DNA of 64,000 nucleotides from contig CM060470.1 of NCBI GenBank assembly GCA_030544235.1, positions 10,813,356 through 10,877,355 on the forward strand, read 5' to 3'. Source of the DNA: Lepturacanthus savala (lineage: Eukaryota > Chordata > Actinopteri > Scombriformes > Trichiuridae). Each line of letters opens with the position of its first letter. Position 1 is the stretch's first letter. Position numbers and translations under genes: made by a program. The notes beneath the pieces were generated by a model that saw only the letters and a list, made by a program, of their open reading frames with translations, was not told the DNA's origin and searched no databases. This document shows positions 1 to 57,775 of the stretch, piece after piece.

Positions 1-15
1 TGGACGCACTATGAC
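1..15 (+). CDS. tyw5: tyw5 exon end (WTHYD), cut by window edge
   Basis: Five codons, W-T-H-Y-D, run to the window edge and are followed by a consensus donor GTGAGT. H and D are the first two Fe(II) ligands of the JmjC HxD motif. The following intron (16-734) is AT-rich, and no coding was seen in it. Confidence 0.85.
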
Positions 16-1465
16 GTGAGTGTTGGAGGAGCTGCAGATTTATCATTTAAAAAAAAAAATGTACCACCACTTTATAAAAACTATCCATTATAACTAGTAA
101 TGGATCATTAGTAAACTGTTAATTCAAATGGCTTAATAATGAATTGTTAAGTGTTTGTTGATGATTTATAAATTAGTAACAGATCATGAACAAGCTATTA
201 GTGAATTACTTACTAATGATTTAAGTGTCAATTAATAGTTTGTTATTATGACATTCTAAAGTTGCATCTATTGTTCATTTATTAACTCTTAGTAAAATGA
301 GGAATAATTATTTCCCTTTTCGATTAATGCTATAGTTATAAATAATTAACATACAGTTAACAAGTCATTTATAACTAGTTAGCTAACAACTTGTACATTA
401 TTTATTGGCTATCTATAAAATGCAGGGATGAATTCTTAAACTGTTAACTCTTATTGAACAAGTCAGTAATTAACTGTTTATTAATGTATAATAACTATAA
501 TGCATTGTTATAAATCCTTAAACTGTTGAACACCTAACAAGTCATTAATTAACAGTTTACTAATGATCTATTGACTAGTTATAACAGTTACTATAAAGCG
601 TTACAAAAATAAATCCTTCAGCAGCAGAGTCTAATGCTTCGTAGAGAGCGGAAAGGAAACTAACATTTTTTTTTTTGCAATTAGGTTTCCAGGATTCTCG
701 GCGCATTAATCTGAAGAATGTTCCTTGTGTTCAGGTGATGGATAACCTGCTGGCTCAGGTGACGGGGATGAAGAGAGTGGCTCTCTACAGCCCAGAGGAC
801 GCACTCCACCTCTACCTGTCAGGCAAGTAGCTGCGGAAAAGATGCCTGCAGGTCTGTGAGATTTATAAAATCCATAGTGATGCCATTTGTCACAATGTTT
901 TATAGCTTAGTATGATGTTATAATGTGATTTTAAAAAGAGAATTTAACCCATCAGGTGATAAATCAGAAGTCCTGGACATCGACTCCCCTGACTTGAAGC
1001 TGTTTCCTGAGTTTGTGAAGGCAAAGAGATACGAGTGTGTGCTGGAGCCTGGAGATCTGCTCTTCATCCCTGGTAAAATAGCATTTGCTACTGTAATGTG
1101 TTCCTCATATATGAAAAAGCCTTCTCATAATCCTGTTTGTTTCAGCTCTGTGGTTCCATAACACGCTGGCGCTGCAGTTCGGCGTGGGCGTCAACGTGTT
1201 CTGGCGCCATCTACCTGCAGCCAGCTACGACAAAAAGGACCCGTACGGTAATAAAGACCCCGTGGCCGCAACCCGAGCCCTTCAGACGCTGGAAAGGGCA
1301 CTGCACGCCCTGGACGAGCTTCCGCCCGATTATCGGGACTTCTACGGACGCCGCATGATTCAGCGAATCCAAAATCGGACGCGCCGTGACAGTCCATCAG
1401 ACACAAACGGACAGCTGGACTCTGACAGCATATCGCCCAGCTGTCCCTCCAGCAAACCTGGATGA
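1..1465 (+). CDS. tyw5: tyw5, 3' part (JmjC tRNA wybutosine-synthesizing protein 5)
   Basis: Partial gene whose 5' exons lie left of the window. Coding segments are 1-15, 735-822, 956-1072 and 1146-1465. The spliced peptide closely follows vertebrate TYW5, for example KSEVLDIDSPDL, ARRYECV-like KAKRYECVLEPGDLLFIP, LWFHN and DYRDFYGRRM. TYW5 is an Fe(II)/2-oxoglutarate JmjC oxygenase that hydroxylates wybutosine precursors at position 37 of tRNA-Phe. The HxD metal pair is visible as H-Y-D in the first segment, and the third histidine ligand as LWFH in the last exon. The reading frame is intact and ends in TGA at 1463-1465. The intron after 822 has a GC donor. The tail after the YRDFY block is variable and Ser-rich. 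The next gene, lrrfip1, converges on it from the minus strand. Confidence 0.95.
735..822 (+). CDS. tyw5: tyw5 internal exon with GC donor
   Basis: The acceptor is TTCAG at 730-734. The exon encodes VMDNLLAQVTGMKRVALYS and onward to YLS, phase 0 in and phase 1 out, and continues the JmjC fold. It ends in CAG followed by GCAAGT, a GC-AG intron donor. No in-frame GT donor nearby keeps the conserved GDKSEVLD junction. Confidence 0.92.
956..1072 (+). CDS. tyw5: tyw5 internal exon
   Basis: The acceptor ATCAG precedes GT GAT AAA. With the phase-1 G of the previous exon this gives G-D-K-S-E-V-L-D-I-D. The exon encodes the KRYECVLEPGDLLFIP segment and ends at a GTAAAA donor in phase 1. Confidence 0.93.
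1146..1465 (+). CDS. tyw5: tyw5 terminal exon
   Basis: The acceptor is GTTTCAG. The exon begins ALWFHN, with the third Fe ligand His, and continues GVGVNVFWRHLPA, YGNKDPVAA and YRDFYGRRMIQRIQ, ending KPG-stop. An ATTAAA polyadenylation signal lies about 100 bases downstream. Confidence 0.95.
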
Positions 1466-1562
1466 GTGCCCAGGAACTGTAAATCATGAAAAACACCTGT
1501 AATGCATTTATTTTAATTTCCCTTCATTTTCATTGACAGCCTCTACTGTGCTCACAGGAAGA

Positions 1563-1568
1563 ATTAAA
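1563..1568 (+). promoter_or_regulatory. tyw5: Probable tyw5 poly(A) signal ATTAAA
   Basis: ATTAAA lies 98 bases after the stop codon. It is the first canonical variant hexamer on the plus strand. An AATAAA near 2209 is a more distal option. Confidence 0.5.
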
Positions 1569-1680
1569 GTCGTTGACAAAAACTTGATAAACACTAATTT
1601 TTATATTTTCTTGTATCTAAAATACAGCGCGTTTTAAACCATTCCTTAAATATTATTATACTGCTTATACATACCAGTGG

Positions 1681-1973
1681 TACATTACCGTTCAAAAGTT
1701 TGGGGTCACCCAGACGATTTAGTTTTTTTTTAATGAGAAGTCACCTTTATTTACCACCATGAGTTGTAAAATGAATACAAAATATAGTCAAGACACTAAC
1801 AAGGCTAGAAATAATGAGTTGTATAAACACCAGACATTTGCAGCTAGAATAGTCATTTACCACATTAGCAATGTATAGTGCATTTATGGTTAGTTCAAAA
1901 TTATCTTCATTGAAAAAAACAGTGCTTTTCTTTCAAAAATACGTTTTTTGAGTGACCCCAAACTCTTGAATAT
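1681..1973 (-). mobile_element. Tc1-like non-autonomous element, copy 1
   Basis: The left end reads TTCAAAAGTTTGGGGTCAC and the right end reads its degraded inverse, GTGACCCCAAACTCTTGAA. The interior matches the other copies at 13409, 17572 and 29209. It contains no transposase. Its orientation is opposite to copies 2 and 3, judged by the internal GCTAGAATAGTCATTTACC block. Confidence 0.85.
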
Positions 1974-2305
1974 ATTTTTTTTTTTTTACAGTGCAGGTCT
2001 TACCTGTTCAGAAACTGGTTTGTAATATATAGTTGTATTTGTAATAGTAATGTATTGTACATATTGTTTTAAAGACTTACGATCAACACTACTATTTAAT
2101 TTTGATATGGTCAAAAGAAGCAGAACAAGCTCGGAAGTTGAGGTTGTGTCAAAGGTCAAGAACAGACTGAGATATGACCCTGATGTTTTAGAGATGAGAA
2201 CATTTGGGGGAATAAAGCTTGCAAAACAACCTTAAGACAAGGTCCTGTCAGACGTCCGAGTCCGGGACTAAAACGCACACATGCAAATACAATCTGGTTT
2301 GAAAT

Positions 2306-2311
2306 TTTATT
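2306..2311 (-). promoter_or_regulatory. Probable poly(A) signal, lrrfip1 coiled-coil isoform
   Basis: TTTATT on plus is AATAAA on minus. It would close a 3' UTR of about 1.3 kb (2290-3583) after the stop at 3584. That stretch has low-complexity runs and no other gene. Confidence 0.5.
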
Positions 2312-3583
2312 GCACAAAGATTACAGTTCTTTATGTTTCCTTACAAACATTTTTTAAAGCTTTGTAAACAGTGAAGCAGCATCTCCCCAGTGTGTTCAGT
2401 ATCTCCTGCTTTCACTGTTTTGAGTCCCCGTTGTCACATTTCTTGAATAAGTCTCAGCAATTAAGTGTGTGCACAAAAGCCAACCAGTGACCGACTATAT
2501 TGAAGCAGGAAAAAAAAAAAAAAAGCTCGAACGTATTATTGTATTGTAGTGGAAGAGAAAGTTACACGCTGTGGGACAAGCCGTTTTGAGGGCATCAGCG
2601 TTCAATTACCTGGCTAAAGACAAAATATAGGAACTGCAATAGAGTTGCAAAGTGGGAGGTCTGGATCAGGAGGAAAAAGAAGCTCATTGTTTTTCCATAG
2701 ACAACATTAGGCAACTCAGTTTCAATAACTGCGGTAGAAATCTAGTTTGAATATTATCTAGTTGAATAAAAACATTGAAATGTGAACCCAGACTGGGGAA
2801 GCTCCCGCTTAGCAACTGTATTTAAAGCTGGTGACTTTTTGGACTGTGATGCTTATATTGTGTTGGGGGGGGGTGCTCTCTACAAAACCCACCTGAACGT
2901 TTGTCACTTTTTAAAAATAGTTTGGCTTTGGATGCAAATAATGACGAAGGTCAGACGAGGAAAAACACCACAGAACTTTGCTCTTTCATTCACAAACACA
3001 CACACACATACACTAAGCACTCATGCCGTCAGAAGGTAACAGTCTTGGGCCGTATGGTGGATGTCGGTACTGATCACTGCACCGTGTTCAGCCTTTTCTT
3101 GAGCTTTTCTTGAGCCTTTTCTTGAATCTCGACGAGCGGCGGCAGAAAGAGGCCGGTGCAACATATTGTCTCTCGCTTTCTAAACTTTGACCGCCGAGGA
3201 GTCTTTTTTTTTTTTTGTCTCGCCGCGAATATCCACGTGGCCCCCGTCTCCTTCAGCCATGAGTGCTGCTAAACTTCAGAGGTTTCAACCAAAGTCTCAG
3301 GTACACAAGTGTCCGCTTCCCTTCATGTTTTCATGTGCTTTCTTTGTGTGTGCACGACGCGGCATTCCCCCTCATCAGACAGAAAATAGACAAAGAAATG
3401 GCACATTGCTCGTTTGTGTTCGCTATTCTGTGAATATGTTAACTAAGTTTCTTGATACTTTTTTTTTTTCCTTCTTCTTTTTCCTAAGCTCTCAAGCAGA
3501 TGAAAGAGAAAAAAAAAAAACAGAAATTCTGAACTCCTATCCAAGTGATCAGCCAGTTTTGGACACAGAAGTGGCGTGTTTCG

Positions 3584-50516
<46,933 letters not shown>

Positions 50517-51080
50517 GTTGTCACCCATACAAGTTTACACTTCGAAGCCAACGAACTCACACTCGTGGTCCGAATGAGCGCCGAATAATGACAATAATAA
50601 TCCAAAGGACAGCGGCGGAGAGCGTCTCTCAATGTGTCGCTGCGACGCAGAATTAGAGACGAGGAGAGGAGGCGAACCCGCGGCTGCTCGCAGCGTGGGT
50701 CATTGTCATACATCCGTCTTCACGCTTCTTCCTGTGTTTCTGTGAGGAAACCGTGTTTCTGTGAAAACTTGCCAGCGAGCTGCCCCACGTGTGTTTCTGA
50801 TGCGTTTACTGGCAAATTAAAAAAAACAAACAAACAAAAAAAAACACTGAAAATAAAATAATATGGAAAAAAAAACTTAAAACACGTGAATTTGAAACGT
50901 AAACGACGTCAAATCGCCGTAAAGTGTTGAATAGCAGCGGTATAACTCCACCGAGAGACTCGGAGCTGTCACGCTGAGCAGCTTCAGAAGCCCGTGTTCA
51001 ATCAGGCTGCCTTCACGGGACGTCGGATATATGGGTTTCAATCAGCGCGGTGAAATACAGAGGTAGTGGGCGGTACCTAA
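50517..51080 (-). promoter_or_regulatory. lrrfip1: lrrfip1 5' UTR and probable CpG-rich promoter
   Basis: Immediately upstream of the start codon, CpG dinucleotides cluster at about 50560-50710 and again at 50890-51070, unlike the AT-rich neighbourhood. A CTTCCTGTG ETS-like site (near 50728) and a GGGCGG box (near 51069) are present. No TATA box was found at a suitable place. The exact transcription start cannot be set. Confidence 0.55.
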
Positions 51081-53793
51081 AGTAGCCCAAGCAGCCGTGG
51101 ATGATAGTCTGGGTATACCCATCCTTCATCCTTCAGATATACATCCACTTTTGATATTTGTCCTTTGACCTTTGTTTGTTGTTGAACTCATACGTTCCCC
51201 TGATGTCGTATTAATTTTAAGGGATTTAAATTAATAAAGATAAATAATAAATAATTTAATACTGAGAGATGTTAAGGAATTTAATTTTGTTGAGATTGTT
51301 TATAATAATGTGCATGATTCACACTTATTATGACCCCCCCATGATAATAGTTAATGTTTTTTGTATGTTTTCCTCAGACCTCCACACAGTAAGTAATGTG
51401 TGAGCACACAGTAGAATATATAAACAGAATAAATTATAAAAACAGTGAAAACTTAAAACCTTAACGATAAATAAAGATAAGTGGAATCAACATGTATTTG
51501 ACTTGCTACATGTACGAATTTGTATTTACCACCTCTAAAACTAAATATGTACAGTTTCAATGGGTCACAGCTGTCAACCCCCAGGAACCATTTTGCAAGT
51601 GGTAGGCAAAAAAGTTTTATAGTAAAATGTTAACCGTTTATAGATTGCATTAAATCCTTTGCACGATAATTGGAATGAATATGATGGTCATTGATATAAT
51701 ATATTGTATTGTATTATATTATATTAAATTATATATATACCATGCTGTGTTTGATGATACATATTATATATCATATTACATTATTATATCAGTATCATTT
51801 ATCATCATTATAACATTAACACTATACCTTTTTTTTTTCTCTGCTACACCACACATGACATACTCCAACCTGTTAAAGATCAACATACATGAATATTTCT
51901 GAATCTCATCCAAACACACACACACACACACACACCCTCCAGCAGCTACAACAGTAACATGCTGCTTACACACTGATGCTTCAGTATTAATCTAATATTG
52001 AAATATGTATCAGCCAGAGGACCACACCACCAATTTTACTGCTAGAGTTTTACTACATGAAGTCGGTAATACTTCTGTACTTTTATTGGAGTAGCAGTAG
52101 TTCTTCAATAGGGTCTTTCAGGAAATAGGAGTGAATGAAACTTTTAAATCACACCCCCCAAAATATTCCCACTACTATTTTAACCTTTAAGCTAAAGTGC
52201 TTAAAAAGCATAAAAGTATCATTTACGCAAAGCACTTGAATGCAACGTCAATCTCTGGTCAGGGACTGCATACATGTTCAGGGGTTCAGTTTCAGTCAGA
52301 AACCACAGCTCCTGCATACTCCCCTCTGCTATTTTTAATGATGACTATGGAGCTCTAAAAACAGCCATGTGCTTCTTAAAGAGATAGACAAGTCCTCAAA
52401 TTCTGAACTTTTTACTGCCTGAAAACTCATCACAATGTAGATCCCTGTGCATGGATGTAACAGTCCAGTGTCAGAACTACATTGAATACTTTTTATATTG
52501 AGTCATTTTTACAGTATTTGTCTAAATTCAAGCAGAATTATTATATCAGGGAATATGGGATTTCCATACATATATTGTTTTATTATATAATCCTTTAATT
52601 ATTCTACGTGAAGTGATTTCACTTGCAATCTTTCCCAAAGGTAATCATATAAATAACTTTTAATACTATTATTATTACATTTTATAAGTTTGTATTTCAT
52701 GTGATACTTAACTCTGATGTCTGTCATGTCTGACAACATTTTTACAACTTATGAGGAGTGAAAGGCTAATGATGTTATTTTATTTTTCTGGAATTTTTCT
52801 TCCTGGGGAAACTCAGAGACAGGATGTTAGGATGCTTTAAAAGAGTCAGATACATTTATAATATTTTCCCAAACCTACAGATTTCATTAGTTTAACTGTG
52901 GTATTCATTGCATATGCTAAGATGAACATTCGTCAAGGTTACAGTTTCTATCAGTTAGATCGGGTTAAATTATGTTTATAGGTGTACAATAATTCAGTTT
53001 CTATTATTTGGTTAATAATTTCATTTAGTATCTGTTGGCCTTATTGAGCCAGTTGCAGTTTTCAACACATGTCTGTATCTGGATGCCTGGTTTTTGTTTT
53101 AAAAGCCAAACAAATTGTGACATTAGTTCACAAAAGAATATTAAGGATCAATTTACTAGAGACACATGCTCCTAAACTGTAAGGCTGACAGTTTATTTTT
53201 TACAGTAAAGCTGTAAAATATACAATGCTGCTCTCTTGTGTTGATACAGTGTAAAATCAGGAGATACACAGGAAGAAAACCGTCCAGCTGCAGTCTGCAT
53301 AGAATCTCTCAATATAGCCTTCAGTGAAATAAATGCACACAAAAAAGGGACACAGCACATTTCTAATGTATATAAACTAGTTATCCTCCCATAGAACATA
53401 TTTTGTAAGTTAAGTTAAAAAGTTGTAAATTAGCATGATGCGTAAGTCATAACGGTTTGAAATTGATATATAATTTATATATCCTTTTTGCTTCTCGTTA
53501 TATAGCTTGAAAAGCGTGACCTCTGATTTAAACTTGTATTCATACTGCGGGCAGGTTTTATGGTTTAGTAGTAGGTGTAAACAGGAAGTGAAATCAGGCC
53601 TTTTACAAGTTAAGACTGGACTTTGGTTTTGCTTCTACTTTCTGTAAAACGAGGTGAAGCAGAGCCTCTTATGACAAGAAACACAAGCCTCTGAACAGTT
53701 CTGAGTAGCTGTCGATGCATACGTGAGAAGGTACTGATTCCTGGATCAAGACGTGGGGACTTTCTTGGACTGTTTTCCTCTCACTGGTTTTTA
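51081..53793. other. Intergenic region between divergent lrrfip1 and rab17
   Basis: About 2.7 kb, strongly AT-rich, with TATA/ATTA-rich low complexity at 51670-51800 and an AC repeat at 51914-51935. No gene seen. The last few hundred bases should hold the rab17 promoter and 5' UTR; an ACAGGAAGTG ETS-like site lies near 53581. Confidence 0.6.
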
Positions 53794-53974
53794 ATGGGGG
53801 AAACTCTTCCGAGGGTGCCAGGAGGAGCCCGTCTCCACGGTGACACGTGGAGGAGACCCGTCCAGACCTTCAGGGTGAAGATGGTGCTCCTGGGAAGCTC
53901 CGGAGTGGGAAAGTCAAGTTTGGCCCTGCGATTTGGCAAGGATGAGTTCAGAAGTACATCCCCTACTGTGGGCT
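53794..53974 (+). CDS. rab17: rab17 exon 1
   Basis: 60 codons plus one base, from MGETLPRVPG through the P-loop GSSGVGKSSLALRF to SPTVG. It ends in phase 1 at GTGAGT. Confidence 0.93.
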
Positions 53975-56942
53975 GTGAGTTCATGCCACTGGAATAACAT
54001 TTATTAAACACAGAAAGATTCTTATCTAAAGATTTATCTTGGAGGACAGTTCATAACTTTGGGAATTATGCTTACCTGCTTTCTTTTCTCCAGGAGAAGA
54101 TTGATTGCACCCTCATGATTGTGTTTGTGCTAAGACTAACTGTCTCTGAGGTGCAACTTTATACTGAATGGAAAAGTTAGTAATATGACAGTAGAAAACA
54201 AATTACTACTATAATACTATAACAACTATAGCAACTATATACAAATACTTCACTAAACTCCAGAGGAAAATCTGGTATTTTTTTACATTTACATGTACAT
54301 TACATTACTTTTATTTGACAGTTTTAGGAGGATTTTTCATGCAGGACTTTTTTTTCCCTGTAATTAAGTATATTTTCATTGCTGTATTAGTACTTTTACT
54401 TAAGTAAACTCCTTTCACAGCTGTGAATGGGTAGCAAGGAGAAATTTAGATGCTTTGGTCCTAGTGAGGATAAAGACAGCTGCATTTCAAGTGAGCTGAA
54501 GCCGTTGTGGTTTTCACAGGAAGTCAGACAGAGTGAAAAGGCCACTGTTCTGCAGGTGACTAATGCGTGGACAAGCGTTTCCAAGTCTGACTGTGATAGA
54601 AACCAACACATTTTTTGAAATATTTATGAGGTGACGGAAGACTGGTTTGCCGATGTGTGAATAGGATTTCAGGCAACCTTCTCATCTACATCTGGGTAGG
54701 GAAGTGCGGAAAAAAAACATCTACCAAAATGTCAAACTATTCCTTTAATGTTCGTCATTCATTATTGTTTCATTAATGCAACAGCACTATTTTAAATGTA
54801 ATATCATGATTGACTGCTGAACCGTAAATGTGGTCCAGTTAAAATGAGTCTCAGAGGTGAATGGATCAATCCCGCCTGATGGATCTGTGTTGTCCCCTCC
54901 CTCAGGTGCGTACCTAACCCGGGTGGTGCACCTGAGTGATGTCACCCTTCGCTTTGAAATATGGGACACAGCCGGGCAGGAGAAATACCACAGTGTCACC
55001 CCGCTGTACTACAGAGGAGCCCACGCTGCACTCTTGGTCTACGATATCAGCAAAAGGGTAAAAGGATGAGACGCCTGACTCTCAGCAAGACGTTTCTTGT
55101 CTATTCTCAGCGGGTTTATGAGCCCCCTTGCTTGTGTTTTAATGTCAACATAGGAAACATTCATCAGAACTCAAGTGTGGCTCAAAGAGCTCGAGAAACA
55201 ACTGATCCCCGGGTCTACCGTCATATGGCTGGTAGGCAACAAGGGCGATCTGGCTCAGGATCGCCAAGTCTCAGTGCAGGTACAGACACAGAAATTAAAC
55301 TTCCTCAATGCCTATAATTAACCTACAGTATGAAATTCTGATTTCCTGCATGTCATTACACAGGAAGGACAGGGCCTAGCCAATGACAGGGGCTTATTCT
55401 TTATAGAGACATCAGCCCAGTCAGGGGAACAAGTGAGTGAGCTGCTGCTAGATGTGGGTAAGTGAATAAGCAAACAAAATGTGGCATATATGACCACACT
55501 GGGCACTGCGAGTCATTGCAATGATGCGTCAATGCAGTCGCCGCAACTATTTTTTTGGTAAGAGGCCTACCCACGCCGCATAATTTGTCCATAAGTCACT
55601 GAGAACATAGTTTTTCCAGCAGTTTGTGTCGTCATGAAATGTTAGACATCCAGCTGCAATACGTTGTGCTTTATTGATTTAAAATGATATCTTTTATAAC
55701 CAAATACTTCTGTTTAGTGCAAAGGAACAGCATGCTAATATTACTGTTATAAGTTAGACTTTTTTATTTTTATATTATGTTTTTGGGCCCATACCCAAAT
55801 AAGATTATACTTTGAGTCTCAATTTCTGTATTTCTCTAGAAAATTCTAATGCAGCACATGAGTCTGGTATTCTATGGCAGTGGCTTTGAAAGTGGGGTCC
55901 GGGGATCCCCAGGGATCCTTAAGGGGTCCCCAGAAAAAAGGAGAATCATATATTTTCACTATGATTTCACTATGATGGAGGCTGATATATTAAAAGAAAA
56001 AGAAATTCCTTTATTTAGTATTCCTTAACATATTTATTTCCTATTATACGTGTATTATTTTCACTTTGCACGTGATTTCACGTAATTTGAAATTTGATTT
56101 TCCATTTTATATACTGAGGTGGAAATACAGAGAGGAATAAATGGGGGGATGAATATATAAATAAATGTATAAATAAATACATTTAAAAATGAATAAATAA
56201 AAAGGGAAATCAAATAAATGCTGCATTTATGTGCAAAAAGAAGACAAAATTAAATACATTTTATTAATTAAATGGAAAATTAAATAAATATATGCACTTT
56301 ATATTTTCATATTCATTTGATGAAGTGAGTCCTTCATTTATTTATTTTTGTTCAAGCAGTTGGAATAATGCCCCCATAATTTTAGCCATGTGTTTCCTAC
56401 CCTTCCTACATCTAAAGCAAAAATCTCATCAGATGGGGTCTGTGGTCTAGTTCTTGTGAGTTTAAAGGTCCTTGACATGACAAGGTTTGAGAAATGTTCT
56501 ATGGGATATATTATCACCTCAGTTCAACCTCCCAGGGTAGTCTGTGTTCCACCGCACTAATAAAATTCATTAGAGTAAGACTGAAAAGAGATCTGCCTGA
56601 CAGGCAAATAAAAAAGTTCATAGTGCCACAGGGTCTCGTAGCTACCACTAGAGAGCGGTAGATACCAACATGAAGATCAGTACTTCATCGTCATGGATCT
56701 GAAAGGTATTAGCTGTAAATTGTAACAGTTCTCTTCCACTACTGGAAGTACTGGCTGCTAAAATGTTCCTGGGTGTGTCGTACCTTCCTTAATAAAGCTG
56801 TGTTTCAGCCCACAGAGTGTACGAGTGTGTCGGAGCGCAGCAGGGGGGTCTGTCGGAGTGGCAGGAGAAGACGCCGCTTGTGGATCTGCAACATAACAAC
56901 CCATTCAATCCTTTCGCATCCTGCTGCAGAGTCGCACCTTAA
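53794..56942 (+). CDS. rab17: rab17 (Rab-family small GTPase), whole gene span
   Basis: Five coding exons with consistent phases give a 228-residue protein. The G motifs are P-loop GSSGVGKS (34-41), switch I Thr58 in SPTVG, WDTAGQE (80-86), NKGD (140-143) and ETSA (168-171). RAB17 regulates apical recycling and transcytosis in epithelia. The TVGC...WDTAGQEKYHSV and ALLVYDI sequences and the position next to lrrfip1 support RAB17 rather than another Rab. The first Met gives a 29-residue N-terminal extension, comparable to mammalian RAB17; M30 is a possible internal start. The tail ends SCCRVAP: the Cys pair is followed by four residues, which is unusual. SAQ replaces the common SAK in G5. Confidence 0.93.
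54906..55057 (+). CDS. rab17: rab17 exon 2
   Basis: The acceptor CCCTCAG gives T|GT, completing Cys61, then AYLTRVVHLSDVTLRFEIWD, TAGQEKYHSVTPLYYRG and AHAALLVYDISKR. The donor GTAAAA is in phase 0. Confidence 0.95.
55154..55279 (+). CDS. rab17: rab17 exon 3
   Basis: 42 codons, ETFIRTQVWLKELEKQLIPG then STVIWLVGNKGDLAQDRQVS and VQ, with the guanine-specificity motif NKGD. The acceptor is ACATAG and the donor GTACAG. Confidence 0.95.
55364..55457 (+). CDS. rab17: rab17 exon 4
   Basis: EGQGLANDRGLFFIETSAQS then GEQVSELLLDV, containing the G5 motif ETSA. It ends in phase 1 at GTAAGT. Confidence 0.95.
55878..56496. mobile_element. hAT-like element in rab17 intron 4
   Basis: CAGTGGCTTTGAAAG at the left pairs with GGTTTGAGAAATG at the right. 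A perfect 8-bp duplication TTCTATGG flanks it (55870-55877 and 56497-56504). About 620 bases, AT-rich interior, no transposase. Confidence 0.88.
56809..56942 (+). CDS. rab17: rab17 exon 5 (C-terminus)
   Basis: The acceptor TTTCAG gives A-H-R-V-Y-E-C-V-G-A-Q-Q, then a hypervariable tail ending NPFASCCRVAP and TAA at 56940-56942. The tail carries the prenylatable Cys pair at residues 223-224. Confidence 0.9.
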
Positions 56943-57769
56943 CCTCTACAACTCCATCTGTCTTATCCCTGTCTGCAGATAGGCCTGCAGGTTCTAAATG
57001 TAATTTGCTGCCTTTTTTTTTATTTCCTGATCCAATGCAAAAAATACTGCTTTTATCCTAAGGGGAACAACCAAGGAATGCATGTTCAGGTTATTTTTAC
57101 TTCATTCACCAGTTGTTCTGATTTCCCTCGGTGGGTTCAGGAACAATGTCCAACGGGCTGAAACCTCTTTTCCAGATGTTGAACTGAAACCAATTACCTT
57201 CGTTCAGCATCTCCTGCCTTGTGACTATCTGCATGTGATCACACTTGAGCTGAGATCCCCCAGAGAGGAAGAGTTCTGTCGAATGTGGATCTCCAAATTC
57301 CTTTTTGCACAAAAGCGACCATGTAAAGGTTCTGACTAAAATCTAAAAATGGAAGGAGTCTCAGTCTGTTTGCATGTATATCTGTCCCTCACTGACCAAG
57401 TGTTAATCTAGTCGACCTTATACGGATGTATTTGTTGAGTATAAAGTTGTTTGGAGAACCAGTTCCCAAGGAAAATAGCATTGGAGCCAAGCAATTGGTC
57501 CATTCCAAGCACTCACATTTTGAAAAGGCACTGTAGAGATAATAGTGAGAGAGATAATAATAGAACATTTTGGGTGTGTTTCTATTGTGCAACAATATGC
57601 TGCATTCTGCTGTATTGGAGGCAGAGATGAGAACTATAAAACATTTAAAAAATATTATATATTTTTACTGGCCACCACCAGTAAAGTTTTCTTTAATTCT
57701 GCGACTGATGATAAACTACACCATTGAGTGTGTTGTTTTTAGAAGGAATAGTTTGAGGTTCTGGTAAAT

Positions 57770-57775
57770 AATAAA
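57770..57775 (+). promoter_or_regulatory. rab17: Probable rab17 poly(A) signal AATAAA
   Basis: The first clear AATAAA after the rab17 stop, giving a 3' UTR of about 0.85 kb. No other gene was supported in 56943-57769. Confidence 0.5.

Noticed and set aside
1184..1465. Separate small gene starting at the ATG at 1184
   Set aside because: It is the in-frame 3' part of the tyw5 last exon, whose conserved LWFHN begins 38 bases earlier at a splice acceptor.
57082..57339. 85-codon plus-strand frame after rab17
   Set aside because: It lies in the probable rab17 3' UTR, has no recognisable domain and no splice connection.
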